Made by a program: the position numbers and the translations under genes. Of a stretch of DNA of 8,154 nucleotides, positions 1 through 7,505 are shown piece by piece. The DNA comes from Roseburia sp. (lineage in GTDB: Bacteria > Bacillota_A > Clostridia > Lachnospirales > Lachnospiraceae), in the NCBI GenBank assembly GCA_017547315.1, contig JAFYQA010000162.1, forward strand, positions 1 to 8,154, read 5' to 3'. Positions within the stretch are counted from its first letter, which is position 1; every line of letters starts with the position of its first letter. Under the pieces are notes generated by a model. That model searched no databases. It saw only the letters and a program-made list of their open reading frames with translations, and was not told the origin of the DNA.

Positions 1-2667
1 CAAATCATCACCATCTAACATATAACGGTTCACGGACGAATGCCAGTTATCTTTCATTAATACATAAGTTAATAAAATACTCTCTATCTTAGCATTATCA
101 AAATACGGAATTGCAACCAACGAACATACATTATCATCACCAAAAATACTAGTAACATCCTGATGTTCCGTATAATTACTGCTAATTTTCGATACAGCAA
201 ATCCATCCGGATTTTTTTGCATTGCACGCTCTATCTGCTTGATTGTATCTGTAGTCAGTTCACATTCGGTATCATTATATAATACTTGTGGCTGATTATC
301 GATATAGCGGATATACGCTGCTCTATCTACGTTAAAGTGATTTAAAAATACCTTCATGGCTGTATCTACGATTTCCTCTGCTGATACATTGGTCACTTCA
401 AACTGTTTTTGCCATGAAGATATAAACTCTAATTGACGTTTCTTGCTTCGATACGCACGCTCTACACTCTCTTGATGTATCAACTCTTCTAATTGACGCA
501 TCGTAATCTTTGCCACGTTTTCTTCTATCGGCGGCAATGCCTCACGCAATTCCTCGACAAAAATTTTGTACATCGCAGAATGTGATTCATCATATTCTTT
601 TAAAATCTCTTCTTCCTGCTGATATAAAATATCTTTTCCAAGGATTTTAAAGACTTCCATTCTGGACTTTCGAAACAGTGCATAACAGAAAAACAAATTG
701 CCTTCTGCACGTTTTAAGTATTCGTCTGCCGCCGCCAAATATTCCAATGCTTCTTCGTCATTTCCGTCATACCTGCACAACAAACCTTGAGAAAAATTAT
801 ATAAGAATAAGTCATCATCACTCTTTGCATAATCATGCACCGTAGCCAGACCATTCTCCATCTCTTCTTTTTCTAATATATAATTCAAAAACTGTTTGCA
901 ATTAAACAAATAACGCTCACAATTAAAACTATTTCCCTGTAAAATAGTAGTCAACGCCAACAGGCCATAAAGCTTGGACAAGTTACATACACGCAAACTA
1001 TTAAGCTGCAATTTCTCAATCGCTTTCATGCACTGCGTCAGATAACTTTCTGCCTCAGAATACCGTTGCTGCATAATACAGTTTAATGACATATTATACT
1101 GTACTTCTGCAATATCTTCCGGTTTTCTTAATAAATAAAATAGCTCTAATGCCTTTTTAAAATATAGTGCAGCCAGCTCATTTTCACCCATCGCACATAA
1201 GTTATATGCCGTACTGGAATAATTTCTTCCCGCCTGTACAGAAAACTTATTTTTCAATGTCTCAAATGTTCGCATGGTATATAACTGCGACACTTCATAC
1301 ATACCATTGGTAGATGCCAACATAATATTCTTTAAATAAGCATTTTCAATCAACTGCTCATTGCCGATTTCTTTGGCTAACGCTACCCCCTTGCTAAAAT
1401 AAATCAATAATTTTTCGGAACGATATGCCTTTGCCACAATCTCTGGTTTGTTATCATATGCATATATGTAAACATAAGCTAAATGATTGAAATACTTGTA
1501 CTGCTTCATCTTTTCAATCAAAAAATCACTAATCTTAACATCCTGTGTACAGAAGAAAATATTATACCAACCAGACATCTGTATCTGCGCATTTAACAAT
1601 TCTGCATGAAACATTCCGAAGTCGCTCTGCATGGCTTTTGCACATTCATACGCAGTGTATGCATATTGCATTGCCTCTTCTAACTTACCCAGATACATAT
1701 TGGTTGCCGCCTGGAAAAAGTAATACTGATAGTTGCTCTTGCCCATAGCCTGCGCCATCTTATCAATATCCTCGCACACTTCGATTGCTTTTGAAAGATC
1801 CTTCATCATTATGGCAACACGTGCATACAATAATAACATTCTATAATGATTTTGTTCAGAAATCTTCATATTATCAAATTTCACCATACGCTCAAAACGC
1901 TTTAAGAGATAATATGCCTCTTCAAAATCTAAAAATTCTACCAGATTATTCAGTTTTCGATAGCCTTCTTCTGTATTATATTCTGATACGGTATGCACTC
2001 TGTTTTTTTCTGATTTCTCGCGATTAGAATTACCAATATGATAAATTCTATTACTATCTTCTAAATATTCTACCAGTTTCTCCCAATCCGGACGCAAGAA
2101 TTCAGGAAGTACCTGAACATCGTTCACGCCAAGCAAGATTCCTATATTCGGATTCCCCTGACGCATCAACATCTCTGTCAAAAGAATGGTACTTCTCGAT
2201 GCCAGCTGAAAACGATTAATCACCACCAACAGCGGATGTTTCTTTGTCAACGTTGTAAGCATAGTCACAAGCGCATTCATCATACGCTCCTGCTCATATA
2301 CCACTTCCCCCAGCAGAATATCCTCTTCTCTTTTACAAATCCCCGTTTCAAAGTAGCTGGAAATAATCGGACGATGCAGACTGTAAACGTCACACTCATC
2401 CATAAACTTCTCAAAATCCAGTCCTTCTTCTTTCTTTACCAGTTGCCTGATAATATATAAATATGGCTCATATGCACTTGGCATCTCGTCATATTCTAGT
2501 TCATGACATGCAAAGAAAACGTCAGACTGCCCTCTCAGACAGTTGACGCTTTCTAATTTTTGTACTGAAAAATCATTGCTATAACGTAAAAGCATATAGT
2601 TATGCCCTGATTTGCCTATATCTCCCCATACTTGCTCAATTGCGCTATTATAGTATCTTTCGATCAT
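1..2667 (-). CDS. Large signalling protein: degenerate AAA/STAND-like ATPase domain, TPR-type repeats, GAF domain (C-terminus cut off)
   Basis: The reading frame is open from an ATG at 2667 to base 1, giving 889 residues without a stop; the C-terminus is outside the window. The start is set by AGGAG (2673-2677), 5 nt upstream of the ATG, in the 28-bp gap after proS. Residues about 1-210 resemble an AAA_16/STAND ATPase module. DVFFACHELEYDEMPSAYEP (49-68) matches the strand and helix after a P-loop. HPLLVVINRFQLASRS (144-159) sits where Walker B is expected, but the usual acidic pair is NR. The only P-loop-like string is GDIGKS (15-20), which lacks the first glycine of GxxxxGKS, so ATP hydrolysis looks doubtful. 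Residues about 240-700 are helical and TPR-like (clear units near 480-510, 520-550 and 621-655). A basic linker (730-748) leads into a GAF domain from about 752 (NHFNVDRAAYIRYI 776-789, SLVAIPYF 849-856). By family architecture an output domain such as GGDEF or a histidine kinase is expected next, but it is not seen. Probably cytosolic, since no membrane segment was noticed. Confidence 0.85.
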   Translation of the reverse strand, partial: MIERYYNSAIEQVWGDIGKSGHNYMLLRYSNDFSVQKLESVNCLRGQSDVFFACHELEYDEMPSAYEPYLYIIRQLVKKEEGLDFEKFMDECDVYSLHRPIISSYFETGICKREEDILLGEVVYEQERMMNALVTMLTTLTKKHPLLVVINRFQLASRSTILLTEMLMRQGNPNIGILLGVNDVQVLPEFLRPDWEKLVEYLEDSNRIYHIGNSNREKSEKNRVHTVSEYNTEEGYRKLNNLVEFLDFEEAYYLLKRFERMVKFDNMKISEQNHYRMLLLYARVAIMMKDLSKAIEVCEDIDKMAQAMGKSNYQYYFFQAATNMYLGKLEEAMQYAYTAYECAKAMQSDFGMFHAELLNAQIQMSGWYNIFFCTQDVKISDFLIEKMKQYKYFNHLAYVYIYAYDNKPEIVAKAYRSEKLLIYFSKGVALAKEIGNEQLIENAYLKNIMLASTNGMYEVSQLYTMRTFETLKNKFSVQAGRNYSSTAYNLCAMGENELAALYFKKALELFYLLRKPEDIAEVQYNMSLNCIMQQRYSEAESYLTQCMKAIEKLQLNSLRVCNLSKLYGLLALTTILQGNSFNCERYLFNCKQFLNYILEKEEMENGLATVHDYAKSDDDLFLYNFSQGLLCRYDGNDEEALEYLAAADEYLKRAEGNLFFCYALFRKSRMEVFKILGKDILYQQEEEILKEYDESHSAMYKIFVEELREALPPIEENVAKITMRQLEELIHQESVERAYRSKKRQLEFISSWQKQFEVTNVSAEEIVDTAMKVFLNHFNVDRAAYIRYIDNQPQVLYNDTECELTTDTIKQIERAMQKNPDGFAVSKISSNYTEHQDVTSIFGDDNVCSLVAIPYFDNAKIESILLTYVLMKDNWHSSVNRYMLDGDDL

Positions 2668-2695
2668 ACCTTCTCCTCATGAGCGTTAAAGACTT

Positions 2696-4141
2696 TTAGT
2701 ACGCTTTACCCCAGTATACCAGTTTATGCGCCGGTTTTCCACAACAAACGCAAACATTTGTGATTTCTTCCTGGTCGTTAAATGGCATACAACGTGATGT
2801 TACTGCCAAATCTTCTTTAATCTTATCTTCACACGCCTGGTCTTCACACCACATACCACGGATGAATCCTGGTTTATTAGCTGCGATATCTTTTAATTCT
2901 TCATAATTATGTGCATCCCAGATATGCTCATCGCGATGTTTCTTTGCACGTTCTAACATCTCCACCTGAATGGTCTTTAATAATTCAGGTACTTTTACAT
3001 CTACTTCATCTAATGACATTTCAATTTTTTCTCTGGTATCACGACGAACTACTACACACTTATTCGCTTCGATATCCTTTGGTCCAAGTTCGATACGAAC
3101 TGGAATACCACGCATTTCCTGTTCAGAGAATTTCCAGCCTGGGCTCTTGTCTGAATCATCTAATTTTGCACGGCAAACTTTACCAAGTCGTTCGCAAACT
3201 TCATTTGCTTTGTCAAGTACGCCTTCTTTATGCTGCATGATTGGAATCACCATTGCCTGAACTGGTGCTACTGCTGGTGGTAAAACAAGACCAGAATCAT
3301 CGCCATGTACCATGATGATAGCACCGATAAGACGTGTAGTCATACCCCATGATGTCTGGTGAACATGCTGTAATTTATTCTCTTTATCTGTGTACTGGAT
3401 ACCGAATGCTTCTGCAAAACCGCTACCGAAGTTATGGCTTGTACCTGACTGTAAAGCCTTACCATCATGCATCAATGCTTCGATTGTATAAGTAGCTTCT
3501 GCACCTGCGAATTTTTCTTTTTCTGTCTTTTTACCACGAACTACAGGCATTGCCAACACTTCTTCGCAGAAATCTGCGTAAAGATTAAGCATCTGTACTG
3601 TTCTTTCTTCTGCTTCCTCAGCTGTTGCATGCGCTGTATGGCCTTCCTGCCATAAGAACTCTCTGGAACGTAAGAATGGACGTGTCTCTTTTTCCCATCT
3701 TACTACGGAACACCACTGGTTATATACCTTTGGAAGGTCACGGTAAGACTGGATAATGTTCTTATAGAAATCACAGAATAATGTCTCTGATGTTGGTCTT
3801 ACACAAAGACGTTCCTGTAATGGATTTAAACCACCATGTGTTACCCATGCTACCTCTGGAGCAAAACCTTCTACATGGTCTTTTTCTTTCTGTAAGAGGC
3901 TTTCTGGAATAAACATTGGCATGTAAACATTCTCTACACCTGTTTCTTTAAATCTACGGTCTAATTCATTCTGGATATTCTCCCAGATTGCATAACCTGC
4001 TGGTTTGATAATCATACATCCTTTTACAGATGAATAATCGATTAATTCTGCCTTTTTTACTACGTCAGTGTACCACTGCGCAAAGTCTACATCCATGGAT
4101 GTAATGGCTTCTACTAATTTTTTGTCCTTTGCCATAATCAT
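2696..4141 (-). CDS. proS: Prolyl-tRNA synthetase (short, archaeal/eukaryote-like type)
   Basis: Class II aminoacyl-tRNA synthetase that charges tRNA-Pro with proline in the cytosol. At 481 residues it is the short type without the large editing insertion found between motifs 2 and 3 of E. coli-type ProRS. Visible motifs: RPTSET (115-120) and [17 protein letters not shown] (154-170) forming motif 2 and its ATP/Pro pocket; [20 protein letters not shown] (263-282) forming motif 3 with its arginine at 270; an anticodon-binding domain at about 290-400; and a C-terminal zinc-ribbon-like domain with Cys432, Cys437, Cys464 and Cys467 (CVCC, 464-467). The chain ends in Tyr481; in Thermus-type ProRS a C-terminal tyrosine reaches the active site. 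Two starts are possible: ATG at 4141 (GGAG 4 nt upstream) or ATG at 4135, giving MAKDKK (GGAG 10 nt upstream). MAKDKK fits family N-termini slightly better. It lies 70 bp after the flavodoxin gene and 28 bp before the signalling gene, probably in one operon controlled by the upstream T-box. Confidence 0.97.
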   Translation of the reverse strand: MIMAKDKKLVEAITSMDVDFAQWYTDVVKKAELIDYSSVKGCMIIKPAGYAIWENIQNELDRRFKETGVENVYMPMFIPESLLQKEKDHVEGFAPEVAWVTHGGLNPLQERLCVRPTSETLFCDFYKNIIQSYRDLPKVYNQWCSVVRWEKETRPFLRSREFLWQEGHTAHATAEEAEERTVQMLNLYADFCEEVLAMPVVRGKKTEKEKFAGAEATYTIEALMHDGKALQSGTSHNFGSGFAEAFGIQYTDKENKLQHVHQTSWGMTTRLIGAIIMVHGDDSGLVLPPAVAPVQAMVIPIMQHKEGVLDKANEVCERLGKVCRAKLDDSDKSPGWKFSEQEMRGIPVRIELGPKDIEANKCVVVRRDTREKIEMSLDEVDVKVPELLKTIQVEMLERAKKHRDEHIWDAHNYEELKDIAANKPGFIRGMWCEDQACEDKIKEDLAVTSRCMPFNDQEEITNVCVCCGKPAHKLVYWGKAY

Positions 4142-4211
4142 ATATCTCCTTTTATTTATATCTTTTTCTATCTTAATTATTACAGCTTTACTTTTGTATT
4201 TTGGTCAGCTG

Positions 4212-4709
4212 TTACACTAAGCTTCTTGCCCATGCTACTGCATTTGTCAAATCCGCTTCATCCGGATGTGACAATGCTTCGTCAAAATTCTTCACATTTA
4301 CTTCCATATTTTTGTCTTCCGGATTCGCCTGAAGCATCGCTACATATCTGTCTCTTACGCTCATCGGCATCTTACCCTGGCAGAAAAACTGTCCCAAAAT
4401 CTCATTTGATTCCGGCACCTGTGCTTTGATACGTCCTGCCAATGCATCATAGTATCCTTGCGAACCACCAAATCCCGCTGTCGCAAAAAGTGCAATCTTT
4501 TGATTCTTTAATGTTGCCAAAAACTCTGCAACTTCTTTTGTACAACTTCCTTTATCAATCCACGTACCCACAAAATACATATCTGCTTCGATATTCTCTG
4601 CAGGCTCACACACGCATACATCATGCTCTGCCATTAACGCGTTACCGATTGCTTCTGCTACAAGTTTCGTGTTACCAGTAAGACTTTTATACACAACTGC
4701 TATTTTCAT
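4212..4709 (-). CDS. Flavodoxin-like FMN-binding protein
   Basis: A 165-residue, single-domain flavodoxin fold that probably carries electrons through bound FMN in the cytosol. The FMN phosphate loop is SLTGNT (9-14), immediately after strand 1 (KIAVVY, 2-7). The two isoalloxazine-contacting loops are GTWIDKGSC (48-56) and TAGFGGSQGYYD (77-88). A conserved-looking GQFFCQGKMP follows at 106-115, typical of a Clostridia flavodoxin subfamily rather than of classical flavodoxins. There is no signal peptide or membrane segment. The start is firm: AGGAGG lies 7 nt before the ATG. It sits between the RluA-like gene (87-bp gap) and proS (70-bp gap), with no clear terminator or promoter on either side. 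The redox partner cannot be read from the neighbours. The BilS flavodoxin of bilirubin-reducing gut bacteria is a possible relative by general resemblance, but no bilR-like reductase lies in this window, so I do not assign that role. Confidence 0.9.
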   Translation of the reverse strand: MKIAVVYKSLTGNTKLVAEAIGNALMAEHDVCVCEPAENIEADMYFVGTWIDKGSCTKEVAEFLATLKNQKIALFATAGFGGSQGYYDALAGRIKAQVPESNEILGQFFCQGKMPMSVRDRYVAMLQANPEDKNMEVNVKNFDEALSHPDEADLTNAVAWARSLV

Positions 4710-4756
4710 CTTTCGTCCTCCTTATAAAATACTATCGTTCACGTTTCTATAATATA

Positions 4757-4777
4757 ATCGCGTAATGTGCACACGAT
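4757..4777 (-). other. Small hairpin between the pseudouridine synthase and flavodoxin genes
   Basis: On the transcribed strand ATCGTGT and ACGCGAT can pair over 7 bp (one G-U) around a 7-nt loop, GCACATT. It is followed by AT-rich sequence (TATATTATAG), not a T-run, so it does not look like an intrinsic terminator. It could be an RNA processing or stability element inside the operon transcript, or chance. Nothing else stands out in the 87-bp gap except the strong flavodoxin Shine-Dalgarno sequence. Confidence 0.3.
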
Positions 4778-4796
4778 TCATTCTTATAACACTTTT

Positions 4797-5450
4797 CTAT
4801 ATCGAAAATGGATTCGGAATCTCGAATTCTAGTTTCTTCTTCGTCACCGGATGCTCAAATCCTAGCTTATACGAACACAGACCCATCGATTCCCCTGATG
4901 CCATGTTCGCTTTAAAATTATATTTTCTGTCTCCAACAAGAGGACAACCCGCATGCGCCATCTGCACACGTATCTGGTGATGTCTGCCTGTTGCAAGCTT
5001 GATATTTACAAGTGCTTTCGTATCCGTCTTTGCCAATACTTCGTATGATAGTTCTGCACGTTTCGCACCATTTACTTTACTTCCGACTACCTTTGACAAA
5101 TTAGCTTTCCCATCTCGCAGTAAATAATCTTCTAAAGTTCCTTTTGTTTTATCCGGCACACCGTCCGTCAGTGCATAATAATATTTATCCGCCATCTTCG
5201 TCGACACCTGTTTACTCAAGTCCGCTGCCGCTTCCTTCGTCTTAGCAAATACCATTACACCGCTTACCGGCTGATCTAATCGATGCACAACACCAATATA
5301 CGATGGTTCGCCTTTTTGCATACGATAGGTCCGCAACATACTTTCCATATCCTTCTGTCCAATCTGCTTCGTCTGGGTCGCTACACCTGCCGGTTTGACG
5401 CACACGATGATGGCACTATCCTCATATAATATCTCCAATCCATTCACCAA
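4797..5450 (-). CDS. RluA-family pseudouridine synthase, stand-alone catalytic domain
   Basis: Isomerises specific uridines to pseudouridine in rRNA or tRNA; the target cannot be read from the sequence. It has 217 residues, all of them the catalytic domain, with no N-terminal S4 RNA-binding domain. KPAGVATQ (19-26) is the N-terminal family motif. HRLDQPVSG (56-64) carries the presumed catalytic Asp59. LATGRHHQIRVQMAHAGCPL (152-171) plus GDRKY (173-177) forms the C-terminal active-site motif. No ATG fits the N-terminus: the frame opens TTG (5450) then GTG (5447). TTG is preferred because AGGAGG (5463-5468) is 12 nt upstream of it and 15 nt upstream of GTG; both spacings are long. That Shine-Dalgarno sequence lies inside the terminator arm of the T-box leader, so the gene is probably controlled by tRNA charging. 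It is the first gene of the apparent unit with the flavodoxin gene, proS and the signalling gene, so a role in modifying tRNA is an attractive but unproven guess. Confidence 0.93.
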   Translation of the reverse strand: MVNGLEILYEDSAIIVCVKPAGVATQTKQIGQKDMESMLRTYRMQKGEPSYIGVVHRLDQPVSGVMVFAKTKEAAADLSKQVSTKMADKYYYALTDGVPDKTKGTLEDYLLRDGKANLSKVVGSKVNGAKRAELSYEVLAKTDTKALVNIKLATGRHHQIRVQMAHAGCPLVGDRKYNFKANMASGESMGLCSYKLGFEHPVTKKKLEFEIPNPFSI

Positions 5451-5453
5451 AAT

Positions 5454-5499
5454 AAAAAAAGCCCTCCTTCCCGAAAATCACTTTTCAAGGACGAGAGCT
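5454..5499 (-). terminator. Intrinsic terminator of the T-box leader
   Basis: On the transcribed strand AGCTCT (5499-5494) pairs with AGGGCT (5465-5460), CCTT (5490-5487) with AAGG (5469-5466), and GAAAA (5486-5482) with TTTTC (5477-5473) around a GTGA loop. CGT and GGG are left as bulges. A run of seven T residues (5460-5454) follows. The CGTCCTT segment (5493-5487) is also the 3' arm of the T-box antiterminator, so the two structures exclude each other. The 3' arm holds AGGAGG (5463-5468), the only ribosome binding site seen for the downstream gene. Confidence 0.85.
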
Positions 5500-5786
5500 T
5501 ATCGCTTCGTGTTACCACCTTAATTCATTCCTGCCTTGCGACAGAAACCTCAATAAGTACTTAACTACTCGATATCCTCATACCATGAGTTATCGTATAT
5601 GTCTAATACTTCTACGCTGTAATGGGCGTTCCCAGTGTAGCCTAAACCCGTAATCTGACGCTCATCGGGCAATCGGTACACAGCTCCAAGACTGGTTCAG
5701 CAATCCTTAGATAAAGCCTCGCACCATACGGCTTCTCTCTGCAATCTTCCTACTGCCTACTATCTCTCTTCATAGCCTGTTTCATT
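5454..5786 (-). promoter_or_regulatory. T-box riboswitch leader, probably sensing uncharged tRNA-Pro
   Basis: This fills the gap between the membrane-protein and pseudouridine-synthase genes. The T-box sequence AAGGTGGTAACACG (5521-5508) resembles the family consensus AGGGUGGNACCGCG. Its antiterminator pairs AAGG (5521-5518) with CCTT (5490-5487) and ACG (5510-5508) with CGT (5493-5491), leaving a 7-nt bulge UGGUAAC. UGGU (5517-5514) would pair with an ACCA tRNA end, so it needs a tRNA with discriminator A, as tRNA-Pro has in bacteria I know of. Stem I marks are AGTA (5754-5751), AGAGAG (5740-5735), GAAC (5698-5695) and GGAGC (5687-5683). GGCAGT (5757-5752) pairs with ATTGCC (5673-5668), placing the specifier near GTACCGATT; CCG (Pro, 5676-5674) is favoured, with ACC (Thr) the alternative. 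Further hairpins are CTAC/GTAG enclosing TGGG-AACG-CCCA (5640-5612), CTCAT/ATGAG (5589-5577) and CTGTC-GCAA-GGCAG (5544-5531). The bulge reads AAC where the consensus has ACC. The 5' end is estimated from the promoter. Confidence 0.9.
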
Positions 5787-5792
5787 TTTTTG

Positions 5793-5821
5793 ATAATAAT
5801 ATAAAATCCATAACTTGTCAA
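5793..5821 (-). promoter_or_regulatory. Sigma-A-type promoter of the T-box operon
   Basis: The minus strand has TTGACA (-35, 5821-5816) and TATTAT (-10, 5798-5793) separated by exactly 17 bp, a near-consensus vegetative promoter. Transcription would begin at about 5786-5785 and produce the T-box leader. The -35 box starts only 6 bp after the stop codon of the membrane-protein gene. No terminator separates the two, so read-through from upstream could also enter the leader. Confidence 0.85.
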
Positions 5822-5827
5822 GACAAC

Positions 5828-7480
5828 TTAATATGTAAACACCGGTTCATCTTTTATCATATAAGCCAATGAACTAGTTCTATCCTTCACCTGCTCTAAC
5901 TGATCCGGAAGCGAATCCATTCTATCCTGTATCAATGCTAATTCTTCTGCATAAGCATCGTCTCCTATCGCAAGAATGGCATCTTTCATTTTTTGCAATA
6001 ATCCATCATACTGCTTATAGTAATCTACATTATAAGGTGCCAATTCTAACATCATATCAAAATCATCAATACATTTTTGCACTTGAAGATTTGAAGCATA
6101 AAAACTTCCTCTGGCAATATGCGCAGTAATATTATATGGATTCTTCTCTAATACCTGATTTGCCAATATATACGATGTATCTGAGCCCATCGAATTTAAC
6201 ATTACATCTTCCTGTACAGAGGTATAATCCGGTAACATTGTCAATGCTAATCCGTAGTCTCCCTGTCTGCCACTTCCGGTTGCAATTCCTACATAAAGAA
6301 AAACGATTGACAATCCGGATACCACTGCATATCTCCACTTCTTCTTCAAATTCTTTTCCTTAACCTGCTCACCATGGTCACAGAAAAGATATGCCACCAT
6401 TACGATTAAAAGATACTGACAGTGCAAATCCACTAACGATGCCACTAAGAGAAATACGAATAGTTCCTTATTCTCTTTTCCCTGTTTGCCCATAAATATC
6501 TGCCAACCACAATAAATAAGTAACAGTATAAGTGCTATCACGCCATAATCCAATGCTACCTGTAAAAAATCGTTATGTACGTATTTGATATTATAAACGC
6601 CGCTCTGGAAGGTGCCCTGACTGTAATAATATCCTAACCTTCCCAATCCGAAAAACTTTTGACACAACAACAGTATGGCATCTCTATAATACAGAAGTCT
6701 GCCCCACAACGTCGAATTCGAAGTAAATATCGAAAAAATTCTACCGATATTCGATGTATTTCCTGTTACGGCTACATAGAGTCCTCCCAATGCAAGAAAT
6801 CCTCCTGTTCCAATAAAAAACGGCTTGCGGAATTCTGCTGTCTTAACTGCATAATACACACCCCAGATCAGCAATAATAGCAAAACACTTCTCGAACCAG
6901 ACAGTAAAAGCCCCATCAGCAAGATACCAATCTGAATCAAATCACACATTTTTTTCTTCTGTGCTTGCAACTGGTATATTAAAATCATAATACCAAGTGC
7001 ATAAAACAAACCGTTCGTATTTGCATATTGGAAAAACCCTGACAATCTGTTATTTTCCCAAAAATACACTTCCAGACTCGGATTCAAAAGACTCACAACC
7101 GAAATGCCAATGGACACGCAGCCTATCAATGGAATCGATTTTTTCGCAGCATCGGCTTCTTCTCTACCTCTGCATTGCACAAGATACATCCATAAGCACA
7201 CTACCATAAGACGCAGAACACCCATTAGGTTATCCATATAATCCACTGCCCAAAAACTAACCAACAGCGCTATTCCTGTCAAAATTGCCGGTATCGCAGA
7301 TATACCTCGCAAATTAATTCTGCACAAACTCTCTCCTTTCAATAGCACGTACAAAAAACTGCCTAATACAGCCATTCCTATCACTGCTACTGAATGGTCA
7401 AAAAAACCTCCTTGCATGACCATCGCGATTATTAAACACACCCCAAGAAGCGGTATGCTCGCTCTCTTTTTCATTTTCAT
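5828..7480 (-). CDS. O-antigen ligase/polymerase (Wzy_C)-like membrane protein with TPR-like C-terminal domain
   Basis: A 550-residue polytopic membrane protein with about 10-12 hydrophobic segments (for example 29-47, 63-79, 115-132, 153-169, 183-209, 221-238, 308-328, 339-363, 382-400). Family landmarks of the WaaL/Wzy group are RLSGFFQYANTNG (145-157), LLSGSRSVLLL (192-202), NSTLWGRLLYY (255-265) and VHNDFLQVALDYGVIAL (301-317). The last holds the loop histidine (302) placed in the catalytic periplasmic loop of known ligases. Residues about 401-550 are soluble and probably extracytoplasmic, with a TPR-like stretch (440-492: ANQVLEKNPYNITAHIARGS, then MMLELAPYN). Such proteins join or polymerise lipid-linked glycans; in a Gram-positive this would be a cell-wall or capsular polysaccharide or glycosylation, not LPS. 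Start: GAGGA lies 6 nt before the ATG at 7480, and the in-frame ATG at 7474 is less well spaced. No glycosyltransferase gene is nearby, so the substrate is unknown. It follows the response regulator by 121 bp with no clear promoter. Confidence 0.85.
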   Translation of the reverse strand: MKMKKRASIPLLGVCLIIAMVMQGGFFDHSVAVIGMAVLGSFLYVLLKGESLCRINLRGISAIPAILTGIALLVSFWAVDYMDNLMGVLRLMVVCLWMYLVQCRGREEADAAKKSIPLIGCVSIGISVVSLLNPSLEVYFWENNRLSGFFQYANTNGLFYALGIMILIYQLQAQKKKMCDLIQIGILLMGLLLSGSRSVLLLLLIWGVYYAVKTAEFRKPFFIGTGGFLALGGLYVAVTGNTSNIGRIFSIFTSNSTLWGRLLYYRDAILLLCQKFFGLGRLGYYYSQGTFQSGVYNIKYVHNDFLQVALDYGVIALILLLIYCGWQIFMGKQGKENKELFVFLLVASLVDLHCQYLLIVMVAYLFCDHGEQVKEKNLKKKWRYAVVSGLSIVFLYVGIATGSGRQGDYGLALTMLPDYTSVQEDVMLNSMGSDTSYILANQVLEKNPYNITAHIARGSFYASNLQVQKCIDDFDMMLELAPYNVDYYKQYDGLLQKMKDAILAIGDDAYAEELALIQDRMDSLPDQLEQVKDRTSSLAYMIKDEPVFTY

Positions 7481-7505
7481 AACACTTCCTCAAACTCTTA
7501 TAATT

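Noticed and set aside
2608..2625. GDIGKS as a working Walker A motif in the signalling protein
   Set aside because: The pattern needs G four residues before the GK pair's glycine; that position is Val, and Walker B also lacks acidic residues.
2911..3655. Several plus-strand open frames (for example 2911-3240, 2970-3260, 3467-3655) opposite proS
   Set aside because: They are antisense shadows of a clear, full-length synthetase gene, with low-complexity translations and no family motifs.
4212..4709. Naming the flavodoxin bilS
   Set aside because: General similarity only; there is no bilR-like reductase in the window and no search could be run.
4749..4777. A promoter before the flavodoxin gene (TATTAT at 4754-4749)
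   Set aside because: At 17 bp spacing the -35 position reads ATCGTG, far from TTGACA, and there is no extended -10 TG.
5674..5677. Threonine (ACC) as the T-box specifier
   Set aside because: It overlaps the CCG reading by two bases, but the acceptor-binding UGGU and the presence of proS favour proline. It is not fully excluded.
6132..6338. Minus-strand open frame inside the membrane-protein gene
   Set aside because: It is an alternative frame of a well-supported 550-residue protein, with no ribosome site or motif.
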